Assembly: GCA_018402545.1 (NCBI GenBank)
Contig: JAGYIL010000001.1
Coordinates: 2,542,001 to 2,606,000 of the forward strand
Direction of reading: 5' to 3'
Source of the DNA: Saccharospirillum sp.
GTDB lineage: Bacteria > Pseudomonadota > Gammaproteobacteria > Pseudomonadales > Natronospirillaceae
DNA length: 64,000 bases
In this document: positions 56,697-64,000 of the stretch, in pieces
Position numbering within the stretch: position 1 is the stretch's first letter
How the letters are laid out: the number at the start of each line of letters is the position of its first letter
Notes under the pieces: model-generated
What the model saw: only the letters and a program-made list of their open reading frames with translations
The model's database searches: none
What the model was told of the DNA's origin: nothing
Position numbers and translations under genes: made by a program

Positions 56697-56781
56697 GGTT
56701 ACTTCCCTTGTTTGCAGTGAATTGGTCGGAGCATCGGCTCAAAACTTACAGTGACGACGCTTTATCTTGCATACAACTATC

Positions 56782-56791
56782 TTGTGCACAA
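56782..56791. promoter_or_regulatory. OhrR-type operator 1
   Basis: The perfect palindrome TTGTGCACAA lies 86 bp upstream of the DUF1499 ATG. It shares CTTGTGC(A/G)CAAA with a second site at 56826. Confidence 0.55.
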
Positions 56792-56825
56792 AATAATAGA
56801 GGGTATGCCTTGACCCGTCAATACC

Positions 56826-56835
56826 TTGTGCGCAA
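56826..56835. promoter_or_regulatory. OhrR-type operator 2
   Basis: TTGTGCGCAA, one step from a perfect palindrome, lies 34 bp before the regulator's GTG and 44 bp from operator 1, about four helical turns. The two sites suggest shared control of both divergent units. Confidence 0.55.
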
Positions 56836-56868
56836 ACTATAAGCCTAATGACCACGACGGATGCCTAA

Positions 56869-57324
56869 GTGACTGACAACGCCGACGCCCTGCCCCAATT
56901 GAAGCTGACAAATCAGATTTGTCACGCGCTCTATTCTGCCACCAACGCCCTTATTCGCGCCTACCGGCCGCTACTGGAGCCACTGGACCTGACCTATCCG
57001 CAATACCTGGTAATGCTGTCACTCTGGGAAGAAGACGGCGTTCCGATTCGCAATCTGGTGCACCATACCCGGCTCGATTCGGGCACTCTGACCCCTATTT
57101 TGAAACGACTGGAACAGAAGGGCCTGCTGATTCGCGGCCGCGCAGCGACCGATGAGCGTAGCAAGACCATCACGCTGACCGATGCTGGGTTGGCCTTGAA
57201 ACAGCAAGCGGCGGATGTGCCAGCCGCACTGGTATGTCAGACCGACATGACCGCCGACCAGGCACTGGAACTGAAAGCGCTGGCTGAAACGCTCTACCAG
57301 CAGTTGCAGAAAGCGCCAAGGTAG
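56869..57324 (+). CDS. MarR-family regulator, OhrR-like
   Basis: A 151-residue winged-helix regulator starting at GTG. LKLTNQICHALYSATNALIRAYRPLLEPLDLTYPQYLVMLSLWE is the OhrR pattern, with the reactive Cys at about residue 18 (QICHALYSA) and Tyr residues of the sensing pocket. The LDSGTLTPILKRLEQKGL wing helix is intact. OhrR represses until peroxide oxidises this Cys. No ohr gene is adjacent; the divergent DUF1499/oxidoreductase operon is the likely target. Confidence 0.87.
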   Translation: MTDNADALPQLKLTNQICHALYSATNALIRAYRPLLEPLDLTYPQYLVMLSLWEEDGVPIRNLVHHTRLDSGTLTPILKRLEQKGLLIRGRAATDERSKTITLTDAGLALKQQAADVPAALVCQTDMTADQALELKALAETLYQQLQKAPR

Positions 57325-57404
57325 ATAACGGTATAAATAGTGAATTTGAGATTAACAGTAAGATTGAGATCCCTGGCTTCCAGAGTTGGCTGGCCGGCCT
57401 GAGT

Positions 57405-58283
57405 TCAGGCCACTGCTCGCCGGGCGCGACGGTGGGTTTGCCACAAGCCCGCCATAAAGAAACCCATGGCGATCCAGATCAGCACGAAGGTCAGTAGTCG
57501 CTGCGGTGGGTAGGCTTCATCGAGAATGAACACCGCCGAGAGAAATTGCAGTGTGGGGTTCAGGTACATGATGAATCCGACTACGATCAGATCCAGCCGA
57601 CGGGCAGCAGCGGCAAATAGCAACAAAGGCACGGCCGTTACCGCACCCGCTGCAATCAGCAGAAGGGTATCGCTCAGCGATTGCGCAAACATCATTTGGC
57701 CCGCCGACCAAAGCCAGGCAAGGTATAATAATGCAACCGGCACGACGACCATGGTTTCAACCTGTAAACCGTTCAGACTGTCGACCGGCTGCATCTTGCG
57801 CACCAGTCCATACAACCCGAAACTGCTGGCCAGCACCAGGGAGACCCAGGGCAAACGACCAATGGCAATCAGTTCGAACAGAACGGCCATCAGAGCAATC
57901 ACCCCAGCCACCACCTGCCACCGGTTCATGGACTCTTTCAGTAACAAGCGGCCCAGAAACAAACTGACCAGGGGCGTAATGAAATAGCCCAGGCTCGATT
58001 CCAATACCCGCCCCGCCGACACCGCCCAGATAAACACCAGCCAGTTAATAGAAATCAGCGCGGCCGATAACGACAACCAGGCCAAAGCGCGGCGATTGGC
58101 AATCAGGGCGGCCAGTTGCTTGCGTCTACCCAGCGCCAGGATGACCAGACCCGTAAAAAAATAGGCCCAGACGATGCGGTGCGCCAGCACTTCGAACGCC
58201 GACACATTGGCCAGCAAACTGAAAAATAAAGGAAAGCAGCCCCAGATACCGTAAGCACTGATGGCCAGTAACAAGCCCCGCAT
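57405..58283 (-). CDS. RarD-like EamA transporter
   Basis: A 292-residue ten-helix transporter from ATG 58283 (GAGGGTG upstream). SAYGIWGCFPLFFSLLANVSAFEVLAHRIVWAYFF, NWLVFIWAVSAGRVLESSLGYFITPL and FGLYGLVRKM are RarD-type signatures, so it is a paralogue of the rarD at 20165. Substrate unknown. It lies between the OhrR-like gene (convergent) and choV. Confidence 0.87.
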   Translation of the reverse strand: MRGLLLAISAYGIWGCFPLFFSLLANVSAFEVLAHRIVWAYFFTGLVILALGRRKQLAALIANRRALAWLSLSAALISINWLVFIWAVSAGRVLESSLGYFITPLVSLFLGRLLLKESMNRWQVVAGVIALMAVLFELIAIGRLPWVSLVLASSFGLYGLVRKMQPVDSLNGLQVETMVVVPVALLYLAWLWSAGQMMFAQSLSDTLLLIAAGAVTAVPLLLFAAAARRLDLIVVGFIMYLNPTLQFLSAVFILDEAYPPQRLLTFVLIWIAMGFFMAGLWQTHRRARRAVA

Positions 58284-58367
58284 ATTCACCCTCCGCAATC
58301 GACGAGCGGACAGTGTACGGGGTTTGTCAGGAGCCTGCCTTAGCGGAGCACAATAAAACGCAGTGTT

Positions 58368-59525
58368 TCAACCCAGGTTGCCCAACAACCCGCGGTAAAG
58401 CTGATCGTCGCCAATCACTTTGAGTGAGCGGTCGTCGCACTCTACCAGCACGACAAACCCCGTCCGGTGGCGAATTTCCAACGCATCATGAAAACTTGCA
58501 CTGGCACTGACGAGTGTCGGAGCCTCTTTCAAGTCAGCCATCGAGTCACCTTCCTGCCAGCGTTGCACCGTTATTGTTTGGTGCTGACACTGTGCTGCAC
58601 CGGTGTCGGCATTGAACCAGCAATCCTGTTTTGTATCGATACAATAGTGGTCGTCTTTTGCTGGCAGCGTCGTTAGCGGGTCGGCAATGTCGCCGCACAA
58701 TAAAACGTGCAAAGGGTTGGTGTGCGCCACAAAATCTTCAACGTACTGAGTCGCCGGGTTCAGCACAATATCCTGCGGGTTGCCCTGCTGTACAATGCAC
58801 CCGTCTTTCATGATGGCAATGGTATTGCCGAGCTTGAGTGCTTCATCCAGATCGTGGCTGACGAACACAATGGTCTTTTGCAGGCGCGATTGCAGTTGCA
58901 GCAGCTCTTCCTGCAATTGCTGGCGAATCAGCGGGTCTAGCGCAGAAAAAGGTTCGTCCATCAGCAGAATATCAGACTCGGTCGCCAGTGCCCTGGCCAA
59001 ACCAACCCGCTGTTGCATACCGCCGGACAACGCACTGGGTTTGTGGTTGCGCCACTCGGTCAGCCCAACCAGTTCCAGCTGGGCATCAACCCGGCGGGCA
59101 ATTTCTTCTTTTGACAGCCCCTGAACATCGAGAGCGAAGCCAATGTTTTCGGCCACCGTCAACCAGGGCATCAGTGCAAATTTCTGAAACACCATTGAGA
59201 TGCGTTTCATCCGAATTTCACGCTGGGTCTGGTGATCGGCATCGAAGAAATTCAACACCTCACCTTTATGCTCAATCAGCACTTCACCCCGGGTAACCGG
59301 GTTCAACCCGTTTACGCAACGCAGCAAGCTCGACTTTCCCGACCCGGAAAGGCCCATCAACACACAAATCTCACCCTTGTTCACTTTCAGATTCGCCTGG
59401 CTGACCCCAAGTACGAGCCCGGTTTCACTTTGCAACCGATCGCGATCATAACCCTGGTCGAGCAAGGGCAGCGCCCGTTCCGGGTTCTTGCCAAACACCA
59501 GGTCGACGTTTTTAAATTCAATCAT
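58368..59525 (-). CDS. choV: Choline ABC transporter ATP-binding protein
   Basis: A 385-residue ATPase of the glycine betaine/choline importer family. Walker A GLSGSGKSSLLRCVNG, signature LSGGMQQRVGLARAL and Walker B ILLMDEPFSALDP are intact; the C-terminal part (about 280-385) is a short regulatory region with a single degenerate CBS-like segment, as in ChoV. Its start overlaps the choW stop (TGATG), so the two are translationally coupled. It energises uptake of choline for conversion to betaine by BetA/BetB nearby. The palindrome TTGTATCGATACAA lies in its coding sequence at 58631. Confidence 0.92.
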   Translation of the reverse strand: MIEFKNVDLVFGKNPERALPLLDQGYDRDRLQSETGLVLGVSQANLKVNKGEICVLMGLSGSGKSSLLRCVNGLNPVTRGEVLIEHKGEVLNFFDADHQTQREIRMKRISMVFQKFALMPWLTVAENIGFALDVQGLSKEEIARRVDAQLELVGLTEWRNHKPSALSGGMQQRVGLARALATESDILLMDEPFSALDPLIRQQLQEELLQLQSRLQKTIVFVSHDLDEALKLGNTIAIMKDGCIVQQGNPQDIVLNPATQYVEDFVAHTNPLHVLLCGDIADPLTTLPAKDDHYCIDTKQDCWFNADTGAAQCQHQTITVQRWQEGDSMADLKEAPTLVSASASFHDALEIRHRTGFVVLVECDDRSLKVIGDDQLYRGLLGNLG

Positions 59526-60355
59526 CAGCTCACCTCGTGTTTTTGTTTCAGCAGACGGTCCAGAACAATGGCCAGCAATACAATGGCAAGGCCCGCTTCA
59601 AACCCGCTGGCGATGTCTACGGTGTTTAGCGCTCGAACGACGGGTCGACCCAGACCGTTGGCACCCACCAGTGCAGAAATCACCACCATCGACAACGACA
59701 GCATGATGCACTGGGTAATGCCGGCGGCAATGCTTGAAGCCGCTGCAGGCAGTTCAATGCGCCACAGCAATTGGCGATTGGAGCACCCAAAGGATTTTCC
59801 AGCTTCCACCAACTCTTTGGGCACCTGAAAAATGCCCAGGTAGGTCAAGCGAATCGGCGCAGCGATGGAAAAGACTATGGTGGCAATCAGCCCGGGCACC
59901 ACACCCAAACCAAAGAGTGTCAGCGTCGGAATCAAATAAACAAAAGTGGGTACGGTCTGCATCAGATCCAATACCGGGCGCAACAGGGTATACAACAAAG
60001 GCCGGTGAGCAGCGGCAATACCAATCGGTACGCCAATCAACACACAAAGGCTGGTTGCACACACCACCATCACCAGTGTTTCAATTGTCGCTTCCCAGTA
60101 ACCCAGATTCCAGATCAGTAGAAAGGACAAAACGGTAAAGACCGTGAGCCCGGTGTTGCGACGCAACCACTGGGCCATCACACCCGTAATGGCAATGAAC
60201 AGCCAGGGTGGCAGCAAAAGCAGGTTGTCGGTTGCGCCGTCTATTAACCATTCCAGAGCAATCGCCAGGCTATCAAAAAACCAGGCACCGGAATCGACCA
60301 GCCAATCGACAAAGCGCTCCATGGTTCTACCCAGGGGCAGTTTATAAGCTTCCAT
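59525..60355 (-). CDS. choW: Choline ABC transporter permease
   Basis: A 276-residue inner-membrane permease from ATG 60355; the track start at 60391 is upstream of the conserved MERFVDWLVDSGAWFFDSL. About seven helices are present, with the coupling-loop region PKELVEAGKSFGCSNRQLLWRIELPAAASSIAAGITQCI. It pairs with ChoV and ChoX. The gap to choX is 64 bp. Confidence 0.92.
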   Translation of the reverse strand: MEAYKLPLGRTMERFVDWLVDSGAWFFDSLAIALEWLIDGATDNLLLLPPWLFIAITGVMAQWLRRNTGLTVFTVLSFLLIWNLGYWEATIETLVMVVCATSLCVLIGVPIGIAAAHRPLLYTLLRPVLDLMQTVPTFVYLIPTLTLFGLGVVPGLIATIVFSIAAPIRLTYLGIFQVPKELVEAGKSFGCSNRQLLWRIELPAAASSIAAGITQCIMLSLSMVVISALVGANGLGRPVVRALNTVDIASGFEAGLAIVLLAIVLDRLLKQKHEVS

Positions 60356-60419
60356 AGTTAGTCTCAGTCTCGTTGAAAGGAGCGGCCACAATGGGCCGCT
60401 CGGTCATCGGGAGGGGGAA

Positions 60420-61355
60420 TTACTGCAGCGCGGCTTTTGCCACTGGTGCAGCGGCTTCACCGTCCAGGGTGGTTACACCGTCGAGCCAGACGTCGAGCAC
60501 GTCGGAATTGGCAGAAAGCCATTGGGTGGCGGCATCATTCGGGCGCATGCCTTCATCCAGAATCAGCGCCATTACTTCGTTCTCCATGGCCAGCGTAAAG
60601 GTCTGGTTGGTGAGCAGGCGACCCACATTGGCACACTCTTCAGCGTACCCTTTGCGAACGTTGGTGTGGACGGTAGCACCACCGTAGTTCGGGCCGAAGA
60701 AGTCGTCGCCACCATCGAGGTAGGCCAAATCAAAATTGGCGTTCATCGGGTGCGGTTCCCAGCCCAGGAACACGATCCAGTTGTCGCGACGATCGGCGCG
60801 GCTAACCTGAGACAACATGCCCGATTCACTCGATTCAACCACTTCAAAATCACCAAGACCAAACGCATCCTGATCGATCATGCTCTGGATCAGGCGGTTA
60901 CCATCGTTGCCGGGTTCGATGCCGTAGATCTGGTTGTCAAATTCGTCGGCATATTCGGCGATGTCTGCGAAGGATTGAACACCCGCGTCATACACATACT
61001 GCGGCACGGCCAGAGTATACTTGGCGCCTTCCAGGTTGGTGCCCAGAATGTCGATGGTGCCGGCATCCCGGTAGGGTGCGATGTCTGCTTCCATGGTAGG
61101 CATCCAGTTACCCAGAAACACGTCGATGTCACCGTTTTCCAGTGAACGGTAGGTAACGGGGACTGACAACAACTGGCTTTCAGTTTCATAGCCAATGCTT
61201 TCCAATACTACGGAGGTCAGCGCTGTGGTTGCGGTAATATCCGTCCAGCCTACGTCGGCAAAACGCACTTCTTCACAGCTATTGGCCATGGCAATGCCAG
61301 CGGTGCCCGTCAGGGCGATGGCAACGGTGAGTTTCTTTGCGATTGAAACAGTCAT
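60420..61355 (-). CDS. choX: Choline/betaine ABC transporter substrate-binding protein
   Basis: A 311-residue periplasmic protein. A signal peptide (KKLTVAIALTGTAGIAMA) precedes the ChoX/OpuAC fold: VRFADVGWTDITATTAL, VFLGNWMPTMEADI, IYGIEPGNDGNRLIQ and FLGWEPHPMNA. Trp and Tyr residues in these segments would form the aromatic cage for the trimethylammonium group. It is the first gene of choXWV. A family B repeat lies between it and betA. Confidence 0.92.
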   Translation of the reverse strand: MTVSIAKKLTVAIALTGTAGIAMANSCEEVRFADVGWTDITATTALTSVVLESIGYETESQLLSVPVTYRSLENGDIDVFLGNWMPTMEADIAPYRDAGTIDILGTNLEGAKYTLAVPQYVYDAGVQSFADIAEYADEFDNQIYGIEPGNDGNRLIQSMIDQDAFGLGDFEVVESSESGMLSQVSRADRRDNWIVFLGWEPHPMNANFDLAYLDGGDDFFGPNYGGATVHTNVRKGYAEECANVGRLLTNQTFTLAMENEVMALILDEGMRPNDAATQWLSANSDVLDVWLDGVTTLDGEAAAPVAKAALQ

Positions 61356-61535
61356 CTTTTCTATCCTCTTTTTACTCGGTTAATGTCTTCTATGACGATC
61401 CTGAGGGTCAGGCATCCCTTGTTGCCAGCCTGACAAGTTGTCTTGCTGGCCTGACCCTGCACTTCTCTTTACCTCATCGTACGAACGTCGCTACTCAAGA
61501 TTCGGAGCTCAAATTGGCTGCATCGCCTTGAGCCC
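61356..61535. other. choX promoter region
   Basis: 180 bp between choX and repeat B2. It should hold the minus-strand promoter of choXWV and perhaps a BetI site; I did not find a convincing palindrome or hexamer pair. Confidence 0.35.
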
Positions 61536-61648
61536 GCGACGGATGGCAGGGCTACTCCTGCGGGGGCGCCGTGAAAACATCCGTGTTGGCTTAACTTCGG
61601 CATCCATGCCTCAGATACCCCCGCATGAGCAGCCCTGCCACCCGTCGC
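61536..61648 (-). repeat. Family B palindromic element, copy B2
   Basis: Arms 61536-61566 and 61618-61648 pair over 31 bp with three mismatches. The minus-strand core TATCTGAGGCATGGATGCC ... TTAAGC ... GGATGT ... GGCGCCCCCGC matches B1 but has a simple GGCATGGATGCC hairpin in place of the 73-bp module. It therefore shows the uninterrupted form. It lies between betA and choX. Confidence 0.85.
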
Positions 61649-61721
61649 TTACCTATTGCTAACTTCTAATCTTGAACTCATTAAATCGTTTTCTTTTACG
61701 CTATTGCTCTTTAGCCAAGCG

Positions 61722-61739
61722 AAAAAGCGCACTAGCGCT
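61722..61739 (-). terminator. Short terminator overlapping the betA stop
   Basis: On the minus strand AGCGC-TAGT-GCGCT followed by TTTTC forms a short hairpin whose loop contains the betA TAG. It would separate betBA from choXWV. Confidence 0.45.
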
Positions 61740-63405
61740 GTGCCGTTTTCCAGTCTGGGTGCTCCCATACCGCCGCTGTCGACGGTGTAATTGGCGTACG
61801 GCCACGAATATGGTCTGAACATTTCTCGGCCAGCATTATGGTCGGTGCGTTCAGGTTACCGCTGACGACACTGGGCATGATGGACGCATCGACAACGCGC
61901 AGGTTATTAACCCCGTAGACGCGTGCCTCGCTGTCCACCACCGCCATGGGGTCATCTGCCGCACCCATCTTGCAGGTACAGGACGGGTGATAGGCGCTGT
62001 CGGCTTTCTCACGCACGAAAGCATCAATTTCTTCATCGCTTTGCACATTTGGGCCCGGCTGCAGTTCTTCACCGCGAAATGGCTCAAACGCCGGTTGCGC
62101 CAGAATTTCCCGGGTCAGTTTTACCGCCTGACGCATCTCCCAGCGATCACGTTCGGTGCTGAGCAAGTTGGGCTGAATGATTGGGTGGTCGGCCGGGTTC
62201 GCGGATTTCAGTTTCAAGTAGCCGCGGCTGGTCTGGCGCATCGGGCCGACGTGGCACTGGTAAGCATGCACTTGTGGATCAACCCGGCCATGGTCAATAA
62301 CCTGGGAAGGCAGAAAATGAAACTGGAGGTCCGGGTGACGAACACCGGCTTCGGACCGAATGAAGCCACCGGCTTCAAGGTGGGCTGTACGGCAGGCGCC
62401 CTTGTCGTTGTTGATGAACCAGGTGACACCGGCGATGGTCTTGTGTGGCTGATGGGTGTATTTATACAGCGTCAGCGGTTGTGTGCAGGCTTGCTGTACA
62501 TACAGTTCCAGATGGTCCTGCAGGTTTTGTCCAACGCCCGGGCGGTGTGCGACCACGTCTATGCCGAGCGCTTTAAGATCGGTTTCATCGCCAATGCCGG
62601 AGAGCATTAACAATTGCGGTGAATTAATGGCGCCGCCGCTAAGAATGACTTCCCGCTCTGCTTTGACGCGTACGGTTTTCTTGTTCTGAATGTACTCGAC
62701 ACCCACGGCGGTATCGCCTTCAAACAGAATTCGCTGCACCATGGCACCGGTTTCCGCACGCAGATTGGGGCGGTCGAGTACCGGGCGCAAGTAGGCCTGG
62801 GCGGTGTTCCAGCGTTTACCCTGCTTGATGGTCATGTCCATGACCCCGAAGCCTTCCTGCTGATAGCCATTCATATCGCTGGTGTGCGGGTACCCGGCTT
62901 GCTGACCGGCTTCTATAAAGGCATCGAACAGGGGGTTGGGCTGATCACCGGTATGAACGTTCAACGGGCCGTCGCCACCGCGATAATCATCTGCGCCTAC
63001 TTCTCGGGTTTCCGCTTTACGAAAATAGGGCAATACATCAGCGTAAGACCAGCCCTCGGCGCCCTCTTCCTGCCAGCGATCGTAGTCATAGGCGTGGCCA
63101 CGAATATAAACCATGGCATTCAACGAGGAACCGCCTCCCCAGACTTTGCCTCGCGGCCAATACAGCTTGCGGTTGTTCATGTGGGCTTGCGGCTCGGTGT
63201 GGTAATACCAGTTGTATTTATCATCGCCGAGGTTGTAGGTCAGCGCTGCGGGCATGTGTATTTTCCAGGTGTCGTCCTTGCGGCCGGCCTCCAGCACCAG
63301 TACCTCAACATCGCTGTCTTCCGACAGTCGATTGGCCAGCACGCAACCCGCTGAGCCTGTCCCCACAATGATGTAATCCGTTGTCTGATCGAACGAAACA
63401 GTCAT
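61732..63405 (-). CDS. betA: Choline dehydrogenase
   Basis: A 557-residue FAD-dependent GMC oxidoreductase that oxidises choline to betaine aldehyde at the membrane. The FAD loop DYIIVGTGSAGCVLANRLSED (about 9-29), WPRGKVWGGGSSLNAMVYIRGHA, LSGGAINSPQLLMLSGIG and the C-terminal HPSCTCKMGAADDPMAVVD are present. I chose ATG 63405; the track's 63426 is a TTG. BetB lies immediately upstream on the same strand with a 54-bp gap. Length and motifs match E. coli BetA. Confidence 0.95.
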   Translation of the reverse strand: MTVSFDQTTDYIIVGTGSAGCVLANRLSEDSDVEVLVLEAGRKDDTWKIHMPAALTYNLGDDKYNWYYHTEPQAHMNNRKLYWPRGKVWGGGSSLNAMVYIRGHAYDYDRWQEEGAEGWSYADVLPYFRKAETREVGADDYRGGDGPLNVHTGDQPNPLFDAFIEAGQQAGYPHTSDMNGYQQEGFGVMDMTIKQGKRWNTAQAYLRPVLDRPNLRAETGAMVQRILFEGDTAVGVEYIQNKKTVRVKAEREVILSGGAINSPQLLMLSGIGDETDLKALGIDVVAHRPGVGQNLQDHLELYVQQACTQPLTLYKYTHQPHKTIAGVTWFINNDKGACRTAHLEAGGFIRSEAGVRHPDLQFHFLPSQVIDHGRVDPQVHAYQCHVGPMRQTSRGYLKLKSANPADHPIIQPNLLSTERDRWEMRQAVKLTREILAQPAFEPFRGEELQPGPNVQSDEEIDAFVREKADSAYHPSCTCKMGAADDPMAVVDSEARVYGVNNLRVVDASIMPSVVSGNLNAPTIMLAEKCSDHIRGRTPITPSTAAVWEHPDWKTAQR

Positions 63406-63459
63406 ATCCAATAAATACCCACTCAATTCATATCATGCAGCGCGCTGGCGCGGTGCTGT

Positions 63460-64000
63460 TTAAAACGGCGACTCGACCGGTCCCATACCCACGTAGACCG
63501 ATTTGATCTGGGTATAGTGGTTCAACGTTGCCAGGCCGTTTTCACGACCAATGCCCGAATGTTTGTAACCGCCCACCGGCATCTCGGCTGGGGAATTGCC
63601 GTAGGCATTGATCCAGCAAATACCTGCCTGCAATTGGCCAACGACCCGATGCGCGCATTGAATATTGCTGGTGAAGACTCCGGCCGCCAGGCCGTAGTCG
63701 GTCTTGTTGGCGCGCGCTATTACTTCGGTTTCGTCTTCAAATTTCAAAACAGACATCACCGGGCCAAATATTTCATCGCGCACCTGTGGCATGTCGTCGG
63801 TGCAGTCGGCAAACACCGTGGGGCGTACGAAATAGCCCTGTTCAAAGCCTTCGGGGTGAACGGCATCGCCGCCAGTCACCAAACGGGCACCGGACTCGAT
63901 ACCTGCCTTGATGGCGGCCAGCACCTTGGCCTGATGGTCTGCGGAAATCAGCGCACCCATGTTGGTATCCGGATGCATTGGGTCGCCGAAGACGACATTG
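63460..64000 (-). CDS. betB: Betaine aldehyde dehydrogenase, C-terminal part (truncated by window)
   Basis: About 180 C-terminal residues of an NAD(P)-dependent aldehyde dehydrogenase; the frame stays open to the right edge, so the start is outside. Visible segments are [54 protein letters not shown] (with the conserved cofactor Glu in E-I-F-G-P) and [30 protein letters not shown]. These fit BetB, which completes choline to glycine betaine with BetA. The catalytic Cys lies beyond the edge. Confidence 0.92.
   Translation of the reverse strand, partial: NVVFGDPMHPDTNMGALISADHQAKVLAAIKAGIESGARLVTGGDAVHPEGFEQGYFVRPTVFADCTDDMPQVRDEIFGPVMSVLKFEDETEVIARANKTDYGLAAGVFTSNIQCAHRVVGQLQAGICWINAYGNSPAEMPVGGYKHSGIGRENGLATLNHYTQIKSVYVGMGPVESPF

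Overview
The window reads as a stretch of chromosome from a moderately GC-rich, marine or halophilic, flagellated gammaproteobacterium. Single-copy housekeeping blocks have the classic gammaproteobacterial order: mreBCD-maf-rng-yhdP-nitrilase divergent from gatCAB, plus fabA-fabB and lolB. Choline uptake (choXWV) and choline-to-betaine oxidation (betA, betB) at the right end, and a GH13_18 disaccharide phosphorylase beside galU, fit an osmolyte-using halophile, perhaps an Oceanospirillales or Saccharospirillaceae relative. That placement is inference. I saw no rRNA, tRNA, CRISPR array, prophage or complete insertion sequence.

Layout. 0-4 kb: the end of lolB, a PlsC-like acyltransferase, a RutR-type TetR regulator and guanine deaminase with a near-consensus RutR operator in front. 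4-10 kb: a histidine kinase/response regulator pair, then a TPR/beta-barrel protein (Slam/DUF560-like) followed by a secreted FecR-domain protein, a candidate type XI secretion pair. 10-12 kb: fabA-fabB. 12-14.1 kb: an AT-rich island with two secreted paralogues of unknown function and an unlisted 45-residue membrane protein. 14-22.9 kb: galU, GH13_18 phosphorylase, two LysE exporters, alaX, a MocR regulator, rarD and a stand-alone CsoSCA-like carbonic anhydrase. 22.9-29.6 kb: FIST sensor with a GAF-GGDEF-EAL enzyme, a DUF1338 protein, a VOC protein, an NRDE/TANGO2 protein and a nitrilase. 29.6-42 kb: yhdP, rng, maf, mreDCB, gatCAB. 42-47 kb: two chemoreceptors (one with a textbook sigma-28 promoter) around a serine hydrolase. 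47-51 kb: azlDC, YqgE, MoeB-like protein and glutaredoxin. 51-58.3 kb: argF, EamA transporters, LysR, and an OhrR-like regulator with two operators divergent from a DUF1499/flavoprotein operon. 58.3-64 kb: choXWV, betA, betB.

The most unusual signal lies between genes. Six palindromic elements of about 90-200 bp belong to two families. Family A has copies at 422, 11967, 18524 and 51130; family B has copies at 52475 and 61536. Cores are conserved, but the long terminal arms differ between copies while staying self-complementary, with compensatory base pairs. An identical-length 73-bp module (about 95 percent identical) sits in the apical loop of one copy of each family. No transposase for them is visible here.

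Other points for follow-up: mreC seems to start at a non-canonical ATC codon, a hairpin separates mreB from mreC, and the mocR and alaX regions carry strong palindromes.
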